Shown: positions 46,020 to 54,367, numbered from the stretch's first letter. The stretch: DNA of 64,000 nucleotides from Tolypothrix tenuis PCC 7101 (GCF_002368295.1 NZ_AP018248.1:3844767-3908766); one strand, 5' to 3'. The notes: generated from the sequence alone by a model not told the origin. Numbers and translations: made by a program.

Positions 46020-46847
46020 TTACTTAAATATCATTTGTGGGTGAATCAATTGATAGCCAGCATCCTTAATTTTTTGATTTGATACCCAAGCATTATAGGG
46101 ACGATTATTTTGCAGCGAAGCATCCCATTTAATTGGAGGTAGATTGTGCATTGTTAGCAAAGTTTCAAAAAATTCACGGCTAATGAGATGTGCATCGTCA
46201 ACTACATTATAAATTCCTTGCCAATTGTGTTGGCGCGCAAACTCAATTACACCCACAATATCATCAAGATGAATCCAATTGGCGACATCATCACCATTAC
46301 CAGGACGACTAGTACCAGCAAGGCGACCAAATATTTTGATTAGTTCTCTACCTGGGCCATAAATGCCGCCTAATCGTAAAATACAAACTCCCAGATGTTC
46401 GCTAGCTGCTGATAGCAAAACATCTTCAGTTTCCTTCATAATTTTACCATTAGTAGTGCTAGGGTTAGCTGTAGTTTCTTCATCTACAAACTCACCATTT
46501 TTGTCACCATAAACAGAATAACTACCTGTGTAGATGAGTTGCCGCACATTTGGAAATTCTGGCAAAATAGAGGCTAAAGTTTTGGCAGTTTGCAAATAAG
46601 CTTCTTCATAAAAATCAGCGCCTTTTGCACCCACACTTAACAGCACTACATCTTGATTTGCTAATACTTTTTTTAGCCCATCTGCATCATTACCTTTAAC
46701 TAATGCAACTTTTTGGGCTACTTGTTCTAATGTGGATACACGTGTTGGTGTAGTTGTGCTTGCAGTCAATACAAAATTCATTTTTTGCTGCCAATGTTGA
46801 GCAACGGCAGAACCTACATAACCACAACCAATGATTGCAATGTTCAT
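46020..46847 (-). CDS. NAD-dependent epimerase/dehydratase-like protein (extended SDR, YeeZ type)
   Basis: 275 residues. N-terminal NAD motif IIGCGYVGSAVA (GxGxxG), then YTGSYSVYG for the catalytic region, and RLGGIYGPGRE, WIHLDDIVGVIEFA and GIYNVVDD as in extended SDRs. The active-site YxxxK is not canonical (YGDKN), which is common in YeeZ-like proteins of unknown reaction. It lies 29 bp downstream of the glutathione peroxidase gene on the same strand and is probably co-transcribed. Confidence 0.8.
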   Translation of the reverse strand: MNIAIIGCGYVGSAVAQHWQQKMNFVLTASTTTPTRVSTLEQVAQKVALVKGNDADGLKKVLANQDVVLLSVGAKGADFYEEAYLQTAKTLASILPEFPNVRQLIYTGSYSVYGDKNGEFVDEETTANPSTTNGKIMKETEDVLLSAASEHLGVCILRLGGIYGPGRELIKIFGRLAGTSRPGNGDDVANWIHLDDIVGVIEFARQHNWQGIYNVVDDAHLISREFFETLLTMHNLPPIKWDASLQNNRPYNAWVSNQKIKDAGYQLIHPQMIFK

Positions 46848-46876
46848 GATTTCTCACAACAAATTAATCTAGATTA

Positions 46877-47362
46877 CTATTTTGCTAATTCGTTTTCAAT
46901 TGTGGCAATTAATTCTGGTGAATATGGTTTGACGCTGCTTTTAAAACGAGCTACAACTTCACCTTGCTTATTAACTAAAAATTTTTCAAAATTCCAAGCA
47001 ACAGGCCCCGTAGGCTCAACTGCATTGGTAAGACGAGTATAAAGCGGGTGCTGTTGGGAATCTTTAGCATGAACTTTATCAAACAGTTCAAAGCTCACTC
47101 CGTACTTGCTCGTACAGAATTGTACAATTTCTTCGTTGCTGCCCGGTTCCTGTGCGCCAAAGTCATTGCTAGGAAACGCCAAAATCCGTAAGCCAGCGTC
47201 TCTATACTCTCGGTTCAACCTTTCTAATCCCTCATATTGAGACGTGTAACCACAGTAAGAAGCCACATTCACAATCAAGAGTACTTTGCCAGCATACTCA
47301 CTCAGTAGCTTATCCTCACCGTTGATGGTTTTGACTGTAATGTCAGAAATGTTGGTACTCAT
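46877..47362 (-). CDS. Glutathione peroxidase (Cys type)
   Basis: 161 residues, full family length. Active-site Cys37 in VASYCGYT replaces the selenocysteine of animal enzymes; further blocks are LRILAFPSNDFGAQEPG (Gln of the tetrad) and GPVAWNFEKFLV (Trp/Asn). The second Cys (C82, FCTSKYG) suggests the thioredoxin-dependent two-Cys mechanism. In cyanobacteria these proteins reduce lipid hydroperoxides. First gene of a two-gene operon with the epimerase-like gene. Confidence 0.92.
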   Translation of the reverse strand: MSTNISDITVKTINGEDKLLSEYAGKVLLIVNVASYCGYTSQYEGLERLNREYRDAGLRILAFPSNDFGAQEPGSNEEIVQFCTSKYGVSFELFDKVHAKDSQQHPLYTRLTNAVEPTGPVAWNFEKFLVNKQGEVVARFKSSVKPYSPELIATIENELAK

Positions 47363-47524
47363 CTTAAATGGATTTTTTGATAACTATTGCCAAGTTTCCC
47401 ACATTGCTGGCAAAGTTTTTTGATGAAAAAGGGATTGGGGATTAGGGATTAGGTACTGGGGATTGGGGAACTCGGGGCCCCCTCTGGGGATAAGGGGTAA
47501 TGGGGACAAGGAAGATGAGGGAGA

Positions 47525-47582
47525 TGAGGGGGAATTACCAATTACCAATTACCAATTACCAATTACCCATTACCCATTACCA
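47525..47582. repeat. 7-bp short tandem repeat (AATTACC / CATTACC)n
   Basis: About eight AATTACC/CATTACC units, with GGGGATTAGGGA-type repeats before them (about 47430-47520), fill the spacer after the DnaJ-pentapeptide gene. Confidence 0.85.
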
Positions 47583-47592
47583 AACCCCCAAC

Positions 47593-48297
47593 TTATTGAT
47601 GAATAGAACCATCAGGCATAATAGCGCCGGCGAGGTTAGCTCCTATCAATTTAACCAGAAGGCGATCGCCTGAGCGAATCCGCGCTCCTGTTAAGTCAGC
47701 GCCTCGCAAATCAGCGCCACTTAAATCTGCTCCAATTAAGTTGGCTGAACGTAAATTCGCTTCTCTCATATCTGCTAATAAGAGGTTAGCTCTAAATAAA
47801 TTGGCTTCCGATAAATCTGCACCTCTGAGATTCACTTTGTGCATAAATGTATCGCTGAGGTTTGCACCGCTTAAGTTGGCAAAACTCAGGTTTCTCCCCG
47901 ATAAATCTTTGTTGCTCAAGTTGGCTCGACTAAAATCTTTACCACTCAAATCTGTATTTTTAGATGATGGTTCATAACCAGTTTGAGGTGGCTTTTTTGG
48001 TTGAGGCGGATGTGGCTGATGTGACGGATGTGGCGTTGAGTATGTTGTCGGTTGATGCTGGTGCGGGTGTGAGTATGTTGTTGGTTGATGCTTGACTTTG
48101 ATAGAACGCAATTTATCACGCGCTTCGTTAATCGCTTTTAGCTTATCTTGCGCCTTTTGTTGTAAACGGAGATTGTCTTGGGGAATGCGATCGGGATGCC
48201 ATACAAAAACCAAATCTTTATAAGCCTGGTTTACTTCTTCAAGTGTTGCTCCAGGCTCTAATTCCAAGACTCTATAATACCGCTCCAACTCGCTCAT
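47593..48297 (-). CDS. DnaJ domain-pentapeptide repeat protein
   Basis: 234 residues. J domain (about 5-66) with the essential HPD in VWHPDR, which recruits and stimulates DnaK. Then a linker rich in His, Pro, Gln and Thr (about 70-108), and a C-terminal right-handed beta-helix of about 20 pentapeptide repeats (A[DN]LSGA type, 113-228). The fusion is a cyanobacterial type; the beta-helix could present clients or bind membranes, but its role is unknown. Cytosolic. No partner is adjacent. Confidence 0.87.
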   Translation of the reverse strand: MSELERYYRVLELEPGATLEEVNQAYKDLVFVWHPDRIPQDNLRLQQKAQDKLKAINEARDKLRSIKVKHQPTTYSHPHQHQPTTYSTPHPSHQPHPPQPKKPPQTGYEPSSKNTDLSGKDFSRANLSNKDLSGRNLSFANLSGANLSDTFMHKVNLRGADLSEANLFRANLLLADMREANLRSANLIGADLSGADLRGADLTGARIRSGDRLLVKLIGANLAGAIMPDGSIHQ

Positions 48298-49226
48298 AGG
48301 GTGTTTTTGTGGACAATCAAGTTAATAATTAGTGATGCATCCGTCTGTTGGCTTAATTATTTATTAAATTTGACTTTTTACGAATATTTTATATCTCATA
48401 TAATTTAAGATAGCGTATTCAAATACTCTCTCTAATAAAGTAGAGGAATTTTATCAGGTGCTTTTGTAATTGTAAAAGCCACCTGCCCTTTATTTTTGTG
48501 CTTAATGATTTGCTCTTTTAACATTGTCTAAAAATGGTAACAAATTTTTTGTTGCTTGACTGGACAATCAATTCTTAGCGACGCTCCTATTATTGTAGAT
48601 AATCTCACTAGATAGAATACTGGCTGCTGATTATGGGCTTAAGTTCATAGCAAGCCAAATTTGCCCTTTCTCCAAATTTGAGATGAGAGACTGGGGATTT
48701 CTGTAGCAACTACTTGTATAGCCAAGTCCCACAGAAAAAAGTTTCACATAGGTTATTATACAAGCCAATAGTGACTAACTCAGTCCATAAATAACCTTTC
48801 TCTTAGCTTAAGGGCTATTAATCGGCCACTATGAACTGGTTACACCTAGAGGCAATATCATAATTCTTCATCTGTCTGGGTGTAAATACTTCATAATGGC
48901 TGATTTACATAAGTAGAGACTATGGCCTAAGGACTAGAAAAGCAAAATTTTCTGGCTTGGTTGTAGGATTTTACCGCAATCAACTGACTGATAAATAGGT
49001 ATTAGGGACTGAAAATTGGCAAGTAGAACGAAGACAACGTAGATAAACAATTCAAAGTCTGTTCATTAAGAAATTTATTTGAACCTTGACTTTTGAGTAT
49101 AGACAATAAATTTTCTTTCGTTTTGCTGTATGCAGTTCATTAATGGTTACTTAAATTATTGGCAAAATTAGATAGTTAGGAGTCGATAGTTATGATTCAT
49201 TTTTCTCCATCTGTCTATCTTGTGAT
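48298..49226. other. Long intergenic region, nothing recognised
   Basis: About 930 bp without an acceptable ORF, tRNA or strong hairpin. It is A/T-rich near the DnaJ gene start and could hold a small RNA, but no terminator-like structure supports one. Confidence 0.4.
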
Positions 49227-49712
49227 TTATCCATTTCGCCAACGATTTATAGCTCTTAAATATGCTGCAATTGGAATTTGATAAACCTCAATACAAATCC
49301 AAAGAATAATTGCTAAATGTAACAAAAAAGTTAATATAGTCCAGATATATGGCAGCCAGGTAATAAATTCATGGGGAGTGGGGGGAAAATTGTAAGCGAC
49401 TATGCCAATTAAAGTGGTAGGTAGGAAAATAAATGCGATCGCAGCTAGCCCATAGCCCCAACCGAGTTCCACACCTTCTAATTGAGCTTCTGTCCAACTA
49501 AAACCATTCCAACGCCAAATCAATGGCGGTTGTCTGGAAGGCATTTTTAGTTGCTGCTGTTCTAGATTGACAGTAAAAATTTCTTGGCAGAAGTCACAAG
49601 CCATAGCTTCCATCAATGGCATACGAGTAATTTTACCAACTCGACAGACTGGGCAAGGGTAAGCGCCTTGGTAGTCGAAAGATGTAGCTAAAATTTTGGA
49701 ACGACGCATCAT
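49227..49712 (-). CDS. Zinc-ribbon membrane protein, hypothetical
   Basis: 161 residues. CPVC (20-23) and CDFC (39-42) form a four-Cys zinc ribbon. After a Trp-rich segment (PPLIWRWNGFSWTEAQLEG) come two long hydrophobic stretches (about 84-107 and 118-145). The basic tail (AYLRAINRWRNG) suggests a cytoplasmic C terminus. Similar ribbon-plus-helices proteins occur across cyanobacteria without assigned function. Monocistronic, with 900 bp of non-coding DNA on both sides. Confidence 0.65.
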   Translation of the reverse strand: MMRRSKILATSFDYQGAYPCPVCRVGKITRMPLMEAMACDFCQEIFTVNLEQQQLKMPSRQPPLIWRWNGFSWTEAQLEGVELGWGYGLAAIAFIFLPTTLIGIVAYNFPPTPHEFITWLPYIWTILTFLLHLAIILWICIEVYQIPIAAYLRAINRWRNG

Positions 49713-50393
49713 AAAACAGAAGTAGGCTAGTAATGTAATTGAGTTGCTGCAACAGTTAGCAGTTACGGGCTAAGTAAAGAGGCATGGGAGCAGGGAGCGG
49801 GGAGCAGGGGTGAGAATAAAAATATTCTCGGACTATATTTGGATAATTTATTTTCTGGGAGTCTTTAAGAGCGGACAAAGAAGGAGAGAGCTTCTTACCC
49901 ATGCTCCACTTCTATACGAGAAGCTACGCGTAGCTTGCTTCCACGAAGTGGTACGCTCCGCACAGAGGAAAAGGGCTTGCTCCCCCTGCTCCCAGCCCCC
50001 TGCCCCTTTTCCTCTTTTGATTATTACCTCCATAGCAGAATAATATATTTGCCAGTTTTGTAAGTTGCGGAATTGTCAAATTTTTGAGACTTCAGCAATT
50101 CCCATAGCCATCACCTAAAAATATTTGTCAGCTTATCTAAATCTTAATAGTTACAAGTCGGTGACAGGACAACCCATAACCTAGGGATGATTTGGAGAGA
50201 CGCGATTAATCGCGTCTCTCCAAGAGTTAAAAGTTATTCCCCTTGTCTCCTTGTCCCCTTGTTCCCTTAACGAGCAGCTTTTAACCGCACACGACAAGAC
50301 GAGGTCTTGACGTAAAGAACTGTGTCTGTTATCGTGGCTCTTATATTAGGTTTACATCGGTTTACATCAAAAATTATCTAGTTAAGTACTGTA
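49713..50393. other. Intergenic region upstream of the aromatic leader
   Basis: Contains a GCTACGCGTAGC repeat (about 49920-49935), a perfect 32-bp palindrome (50192-50223, half GGAGAGACGCGATT), and two TTTACATC direct repeats ten bases apart (50351-50358, 50361-50368). Promoter candidates are TTGACG (50309) and TATATT (50342), but their spacing is poor. Confidence 0.45.
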
Positions 50394-50453
50394 ATGATTT
50401 TCAGCAGCAAATCCTATTTTTATTTTTGGCAAAAGGCGGTTCACCGGCGGTGA
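50394..50453 (+). CDS. Aromatic leader peptide 1
   Basis: 19 codons: MIFSSKSYFYFWQKAVHRR, then TGA. Five aromatic codons stand in a row (Y8 F9 Y10 F11 W12), plus F3. The ORF ends inside the first arm of a long hairpin that competes with a terminator. This is the classic layout of a ribosome-stalling leader peptide for aromatic amino acids. No clear Shine-Dalgarno, which is not rare in cyanobacteria. Confidence 0.75.
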   Translation: MIFSSKSYFYFWQKAVHRR

Positions 50454-50487
50454 ATAGTTTCCTAATGGAAACCGCCAGGTGAACCGC
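50436..50487 (+). promoter_or_regulatory. Antiterminator hairpin of attenuator 1
   Basis: GCGGTTCACC (50436-50445, codons 15-18 of leader 1) pairs perfectly with GGTGAACCGC (50478-50487). Inner pairing GGCG (50446-50449) / CGCC (50473-50476) and GTTTCC / GGAAAC extends the stem. Its 3' arm shares CCGC (50484-50487) with the terminator, so the two stems exclude each other. Confidence 0.75.
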
Positions 50488-50515
50488 AGAGCAACCTCTG
50501 CGGTTTTTGTTTTTT
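50484..50515 (+). terminator. Terminator of attenuator 1
   Basis: CCGCAGAG (50484-50491), loop CAAC, CTCTGCGG (50496-50503), then TTTTTGTTTTTT. A perfect 8-bp G/C-rich stem with a T-run, a textbook Rho-independent terminator, yet located upstream of a gene in the same direction. Confidence 0.88.
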
Positions 50516-50533
50516 CAGGAGTATCTCGTCGTC

Positions 50534-50596
50534 ATGATCTATTGCGGTAGCTGGTTTTATAGCTTTTACTTTTGGCCCAGAGCAAGTTCCGGGTAA
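50534..50596 (+). CDS. Aromatic leader peptide 2
   Basis: 20 codons: MIYCGSWFYSFYFWPRASSG, then TAA. Eight aromatic residues, seven of them between positions 7 and 14. AGGAG (50517-50521) lies 12 bases upstream, directly after terminator 1. It resembles leader 1 (MI[FY]...FYFW..A), which suggests duplication of the module. Its last codons form the 5' arm of the antiterminator. Confidence 0.78.
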   Translation: MIYCGSWFYSFYFWPRASSG

Positions 50597-50634
50597 ATAG
50601 CGTCATGTCGATTCATCACAACGCACCCGGAACT
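50585..50634 (+). promoter_or_regulatory. Antiterminator pairing of attenuator 2
   Basis: AGTTCCGGGT (50585-50594, last codons of leader 2) pairs perfectly over 10 bp with ACCCGGAACT (50625-50634), which is also the 5' arm of terminator 2. A ribosome finishing the leader covers the first arm; a ribosome stalled on the aromatic codons leaves it free. Confidence 0.78.
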
Positions 50635-50659
50635 CACAAGATGAGATTCCGGGTTTTTT
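50626..50659 (+). terminator. Terminator of attenuator 2
   Basis: CCCGGAA (50626-50632) / TTCCGGG (50647-50653), extended by CTC/GAG around a 7-nt loop with one bulged A, followed by TTTTTT (50654-50659). It ends 44 bp before the DAHP synthase start. Confidence 0.87.
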
Positions 50660-50703
50660 GTTATCCATCAACCTCATAATCCAAACACAAGGAAAATTTC
50701 ACC

Positions 50704-51576
50704 ATGATTAATGCTCAACTCGCCGCTCAATCCCATCCTAGCCACCAAACAATTGTCAAACTCTCAGAAACAGTTAGTTTCGGTGGTGAGGAATTAGTGA
50801 TTATTGGTGGCCCCTGCACAGTGGAAAGCTTAGAACAAATGGAAACAGTCGCCCAAAAGTTAGCGGCTGCACCTGTACAGGCTTTGCGTGGTGGTGTCTA
50901 CAAACCCCGCACCTCTCCCTACGCTTTCCAAGGTATGGGAGAAGCAGGATTAGAAGTTTTGGCAGAAGTGCGATCGCGTTACAATATCCCAGTCGTCACA
51001 GAAGTGATGTCAATTGCTCAAATTGAAGTAGTCGCGGCTCATGCTGATATGCTGCAAGTTGGTAGCCGCAATATGCAAAACTTCGACTTACTCAGAGCTT
51101 TGGGACAAGCTGGGAAGCCAATATTACTCAAGCGCGGACTGGCGGCGACAATTGAAGAATTCGTCATGGCTGCTGAATATATTTTGAGTCACGGTAATCC
51201 GGATGTGGTGCTGTGCGAGCGAGGTATCCGCAGCTTCGATAATTACACCCGCAATGTACTGGATTTAGGCGCAGTAGCAGCTCTCAAGCAAATTACTCAC
51301 CTACCTGTGATTGTAGATCCATCCCATGCTGTAGGTAAACGGGAATTAGTAGCACCTATGGCTAAGGCTGCTATAGCTTGTGGTGCAGATGGCTTAATTA
51401 TCGAATGTCACCCAGAACCAGAAAAATCTGTATCTGATGCACGTCAAGCCTTGTCTTTAGAAGACATGGTGAATTTGGTTACAAGTTTAAAGCCTTTAGC
51501 CGCAGCAGTTGGACGCAATATTTCCGATTTAGGGGTGGGTGTAAAATCTGCTCCTATTTTTTGCGCGGTGGCGTAA
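50704..51576 (+). CDS. aroF: 3-deoxy-7-phosphoheptulonate (DAHP) synthase, type I-beta
   Basis: 290 residues; AAGGA precedes the [11 protein letters not shown] (35-42), [41 protein letters not shown] and [13 protein letters not shown] are the metal and substrate blocks of DAHP synthase, which condenses phosphoenolpyruvate and erythrose-4-phosphate, the first step to Phe, Tyr and Trp. Its length and the absence of an N-terminal ferredoxin-like or C-terminal chorismate mutase domain point to the I-beta class, whose core enzyme is not feedback-inhibited. Control probably lies in the two aromatic attenuators just upstream. I use aroF as a general symbol; the cyanobacterial name may differ. Confidence 0.93.
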   Translation: MINAQLAAQSHPSHQTIVKLSETVSFGGEELVIIGGPCTVESLEQMETVAQKLAAAPVQALRGGVYKPRTSPYAFQGMGEAGLEVLAEVRSRYNIPVVTEVMSIAQIEVVAAHADMLQVGSRNMQNFDLLRALGQAGKPILLKRGLAATIEEFVMAAEYILSHGNPDVVLCERGIRSFDNYTRNVLDLGAVAALKQITHLPVIVDPSHAVGKRELVAPMAKAAIACGADGLIIECHPEPEKSVSDARQALSLEDMVNLVTSLKPLAAAVGRNISDLGVGVKSAPIFCAVA

Positions 51577-51716
51577 GGTGGGGAAGGGGGAAGGAGGAAT
51601 GGGTAATGGGGATTGGTAATTGGGGTTTGTGAGAGGGAGCGGGAAACAGTGTATTATTTTGAATTTTGAATTTTGAATTTTGAATTGATTTGTCTCCCTC
51701 ATCCCCTCATCGCCAA

Positions 51717-51986
51717 TTAAATAGGAATTTCAATGACAAACCTAGCACCTTGCCCTAAAGAAGATACACAATTTAATTTCCCACAGTGTTGCTCAACTAT
51801 AATTTGATAGCTGATGGAGAGTCCTAAGCCAGTACCGGAACCAACTGGTTTAGTAGTGAAAAAAGGATTAAATATTTGGGATAATGTGGCTTCATCCATA
51901 CCCAAACCATTATCTATAATTGAAATTCTGACTGCTTTATTATCTGCGACTGGGGATTGGGTAATTGGTAATAAAAATTTCTCCTC
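51717..51986 (-). pseudogene. C-terminal fragment of a histidine kinase
   Basis: The reverse frame, open from a stop near 51990, gives SIIDNGLGMDEATLSQIFNPFFTTKPVGSGTGLGLSISYQIIVEQHCGKLNCVSSLGQGARFVIEIPI in pieces: the N, G1, F and G2 boxes of a HATPase_c domain. The H-box half and sensor domains are missing; instead the next gene's 3' end adjoins. Only the last ~85 residues survive, with short tandem-repeat sequence (TTACCAATTACCCAATCCCC) at the break, so it is a remnant. Confidence 0.75.
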
Positions 51987-52014
51987 TGCTGATCTTTCTC
52001 AGCCTACATCCCTA

Positions 52015-53463
52015 TTAGTTCGCCAACAATTTCATAAAGTTTCCAGTTTTATCAATATAGCCACTATAGACATCTTTCTCGTCAATTTTGACGAGAGCTA
52101 CTCCTTCTGAAAAAGGTTCAGCTTTGTCATATTCCATCCGGACAACAAGTTTCCCTGTGGTATCAATGTAGCCGTATTTGTAACCCATTTTAACAGCTGC
52201 CATTCCTTCAGAAAATGACTCCACCCAATCAAATTGAACCTTGAGAGTATTTTCTGTTGATGTACTTATCTCAGTATAATTATTGATGCGCCGATGACTA
52301 AATGTATTCTTTTTAATTTCTTTTGGGTCTAATTTTCCGGCGGGTTGAGAGTAAACACCAGATTTGAGAACGGTAGCTAAAGCATAATTATCTTCTCGTA
52401 AACCTTCATAGAAAAACATAACTTCTCCTTGAATACCAAGACAACGATTAGTTTTGATGGCAGTTTCTAAATATTCTGGAGTAATTTTATAGGTACTTTT
52501 CTTTAGAAGGATAGCTGGAATTAGTTGTGGCAATTTCTGTTGGGTAAATTGCTTAGATATTACCTTATCTATGCCTGTTTGATAAAGGTTCAATTCTTTA
52601 TCATATATCTGTGGATGAATTAAATCGACTAATCCCCAATCAATCCAAGTTTGCGAATCTTGGAGGTAGTTTTCATAACACCAAGGATAATTATTTGGCG
52701 ACATAGAAATAATTAAGTCGGGGTTGACATTAATTACTGCACGATAGAGGCGGTGTAAAAAATGGGAAAGAATATCCGCCCGCCATATTACCCATTGTCG
52801 CCATTGTTGTCTCCATTCTGAATCTTGCCAGAGTGGATCTAGTGGTTCTTTTGGATCTAGAGGATTTCTTCTTTTTGGCGGTTTTGGTGGTGATTGACCA
52901 AACTCATCTTGATAGCGTTTAATAGTTTTTTCATCATAACCACCTTCCATAGGAAAAGCAGGCAAGTGATCGTCTCCTTGTATGCCTGCAATGCCGTCAC
53001 CATACTTATTTACAACTTCTAAAAATATACTTAATATAAATTCTTGAACTTCGGCATCGAGGGCATTTAACCAATAATAATCATTAACAACTAGGGGTTT
53101 ACCATCAACACTATAAGCTGCCCATTGAGGTTTTGCTTGAATAATTTTTCCGCCATCTCCTTTATAAGAACTCATAAAGCCATATTCAAACCAAGGAATT
53201 ACCGCAATATCAAATTTTTTGGCTTCTGTAATTAGTTCTTGTAAAGGATCTCTATTTTTAAATTCCTGCCGAGGTTTTATCTCTATGCCAAATTTTTCTT
53301 TCATTACTTGGCTAGGATAATTAGTTGAACCTTGATTCCAGACAACGGGAAATACAACGTTAAATCCAGTGTCGGCGAGAAATTTGATCGCCTCGGCAAT
53401 ATTGTCTTTAGAGTCTAATACTTTACTATCTGTTGTAGTGAGCCAAACGCCGCGAATTTCCAT
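52015..53463 (-). CDS. GHL10-type putative glycoside hydrolase with WG repeats
   Basis: 482 residues from the ATG at 53463 (MEIRGVWLTTTDSKVL); the longer frame to 53526 adds repeat-like residues. The domain about 1-370 matches the GHL10 family (TIM barrel; EIRGVWL, PWFEYGFMSS, WLNALDAEVQEFILSIFLEVVNKYGDGIAGIQGDDH, ISMSPNNYPWCYENYLQD, DLIHPQIYDK). The C-terminal ~75 residues hold two WG-type repeats (FDWVESFSEGMAAVKMGYKYGYID, AEPFSEGVALVKIDEK). No signal peptide is visible from this start. It probably acts on an extracellular or sheath polysaccharide; the substrate is unknown. Confidence 0.82.
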   Translation of the reverse strand: MEIRGVWLTTTDSKVLDSKDNIAEAIKFLADTGFNVVFPVVWNQGSTNYPSQVMKEKFGIEIKPRQEFKNRDPLQELITEAKKFDIAVIPWFEYGFMSSYKGDGGKIIQAKPQWAAYSVDGKPLVVNDYYWLNALDAEVQEFILSIFLEVVNKYGDGIAGIQGDDHLPAFPMEGGYDEKTIKRYQDEFGQSPPKPPKRRNPLDPKEPLDPLWQDSEWRQQWRQWVIWRADILSHFLHRLYRAVINVNPDLIISMSPNNYPWCYENYLQDSQTWIDWGLVDLIHPQIYDKELNLYQTGIDKVISKQFTQQKLPQLIPAILLKKSTYKITPEYLETAIKTNRCLGIQGEVMFFYEGLREDNYALATVLKSGVYSQPAGKLDPKEIKKNTFSHRRINNYTEISTSTENTLKVQFDWVESFSEGMAAVKMGYKYGYIDTTGKLVVRMEYDKAEPFSEGVALVKIDEKDVYSGYIDKTGNFMKLLAN

Positions 53464-53904
53464 AAATGATATCGAGTTTGATGCTTGGCTTGGGGTTTGA
53501 TTTTGGATATTCGTGCCAATTACCAATTACCCCTTACCTAATCTTCAAGTAGCAAATTTACCATGTTCAATACGGCGGTGTGATGAGAATTATAGAAGAA
53601 CCAGCTTAAAAGATTCTAAAGATTGCACCTATGGGCATAGGGCATTGGTAATTGTGAGAGGCAAGAGAGAACAGGGAACAGAGAATTTCTGTGATATTTA
53701 AGCCCCGTCACGACCTACCACCTCTAGGCGGGAATCTCTCAAGGGTAGGTATTTTGTATTTGGCAATTTTTTGGCTATTTCAGCCGATGCTTGAATCCTG
53801 GCCGACTTGAAGGGAAGTGCCGTCGCGTTGTAGCAAGTGGCATTGCGTTATGGCTATGAAAGGATTTGGGACACAGAGACAATAGAATCGCAGGGTACCT
53901 CTGC
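53464..53904. other. Intergenic region, repeat-rich
   Basis: Short AATTACC and GGGCATA repeats, then unrecognised sequence. No complete gene is seen. Confidence 0.35.
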
Positions 53905-54024
53905 ATGGATGGTAATGAAAAAATATTTATGCAAGTGATGAACAATGAAGAATTTAAAGCACTTGTATTTGAAAAATTACTATCCAGTATTTATGAAACT
54001 CTCAACAGCGAACAGTCAGAATAG
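53905..54024 (+). pseudogene. Possible remnant of a type I restriction R-subunit C terminus
   Basis: A 39-codon frame: MDGNEKIFMQVMNNEEFKAL, then VFEKLLSSIYETLNSEQSE. It has the look of the last helix of HsdR-like subunits (MDxNExIFxxxMNDxEF...LLxxxYxRL), judged from memory. No ribosome site and no upstream domain. Most likely a fragment left by deletion. Confidence 0.3.
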
Positions 54025-54099
54025 TCATATACAGATTGGCATTACCCACAAAAGTTATCTGATATTTGCAACAGTTAACTTTTCTCTAAACCAGCGTCT

Positions 54100-54297
54100 T
54101 TAAGCCAATAGACCTAACTTTTTACCGTTGTCTTTAGCTAAACGAATTAAGTTCTGTCTCTGCTTTGATTCAATTCCGACACGATTACAAAAATTAGTGA
54201 TTGTTTGGGCGTGTAAACCAATAGCTTTACCACGTAACTGATTAAATTTAGCTTTGCCCATCCATTCACGGAACAATATTACTAATGGTGCAAACAT
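54100..54297 (-). CDS. Conserved small cyanobacterial protein, 65 residues
   Basis: MFAPLVILFREWMGKAKFNQ... ends in LIRLAKDNGKKLGLLA. The sequence is basic and helical, with a conserved-looking KFNQLRGKAIGLHAQTITNFCNRVG core. I recall near-identical short proteins across cyanobacteria, without a firm function. It lies 70 bp downstream of the Ssl1498-like gene on the same strand and may be co-transcribed with it. The ribosome site GGAGAG stands before the ATG. Probably membrane- or photosystem-associated; that is a guess from the neighbour. Confidence 0.75.
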   Translation of the reverse strand: MFAPLVILFREWMGKAKFNQLRGKAIGLHAQTITNFCNRVGIESKQRQNLIRLAKDNGKKLGLLA

Positions 54298-54367
54298 TTT
54301 TTATCTCTCCTGATTGTCAAAGTTATTTGTAAATAGTTAGTGAATATGTAGATATATGCGGTGGCGA

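Noticed and set aside
50192..50223. 32-bp perfect palindrome as terminator or operator of the aromatic leader
   Set aside because: The same kind of GAGACGCGATTAATCGCGTCTC palindrome is a common interspersed repeat in cyanobacteria, and no T-run follows.
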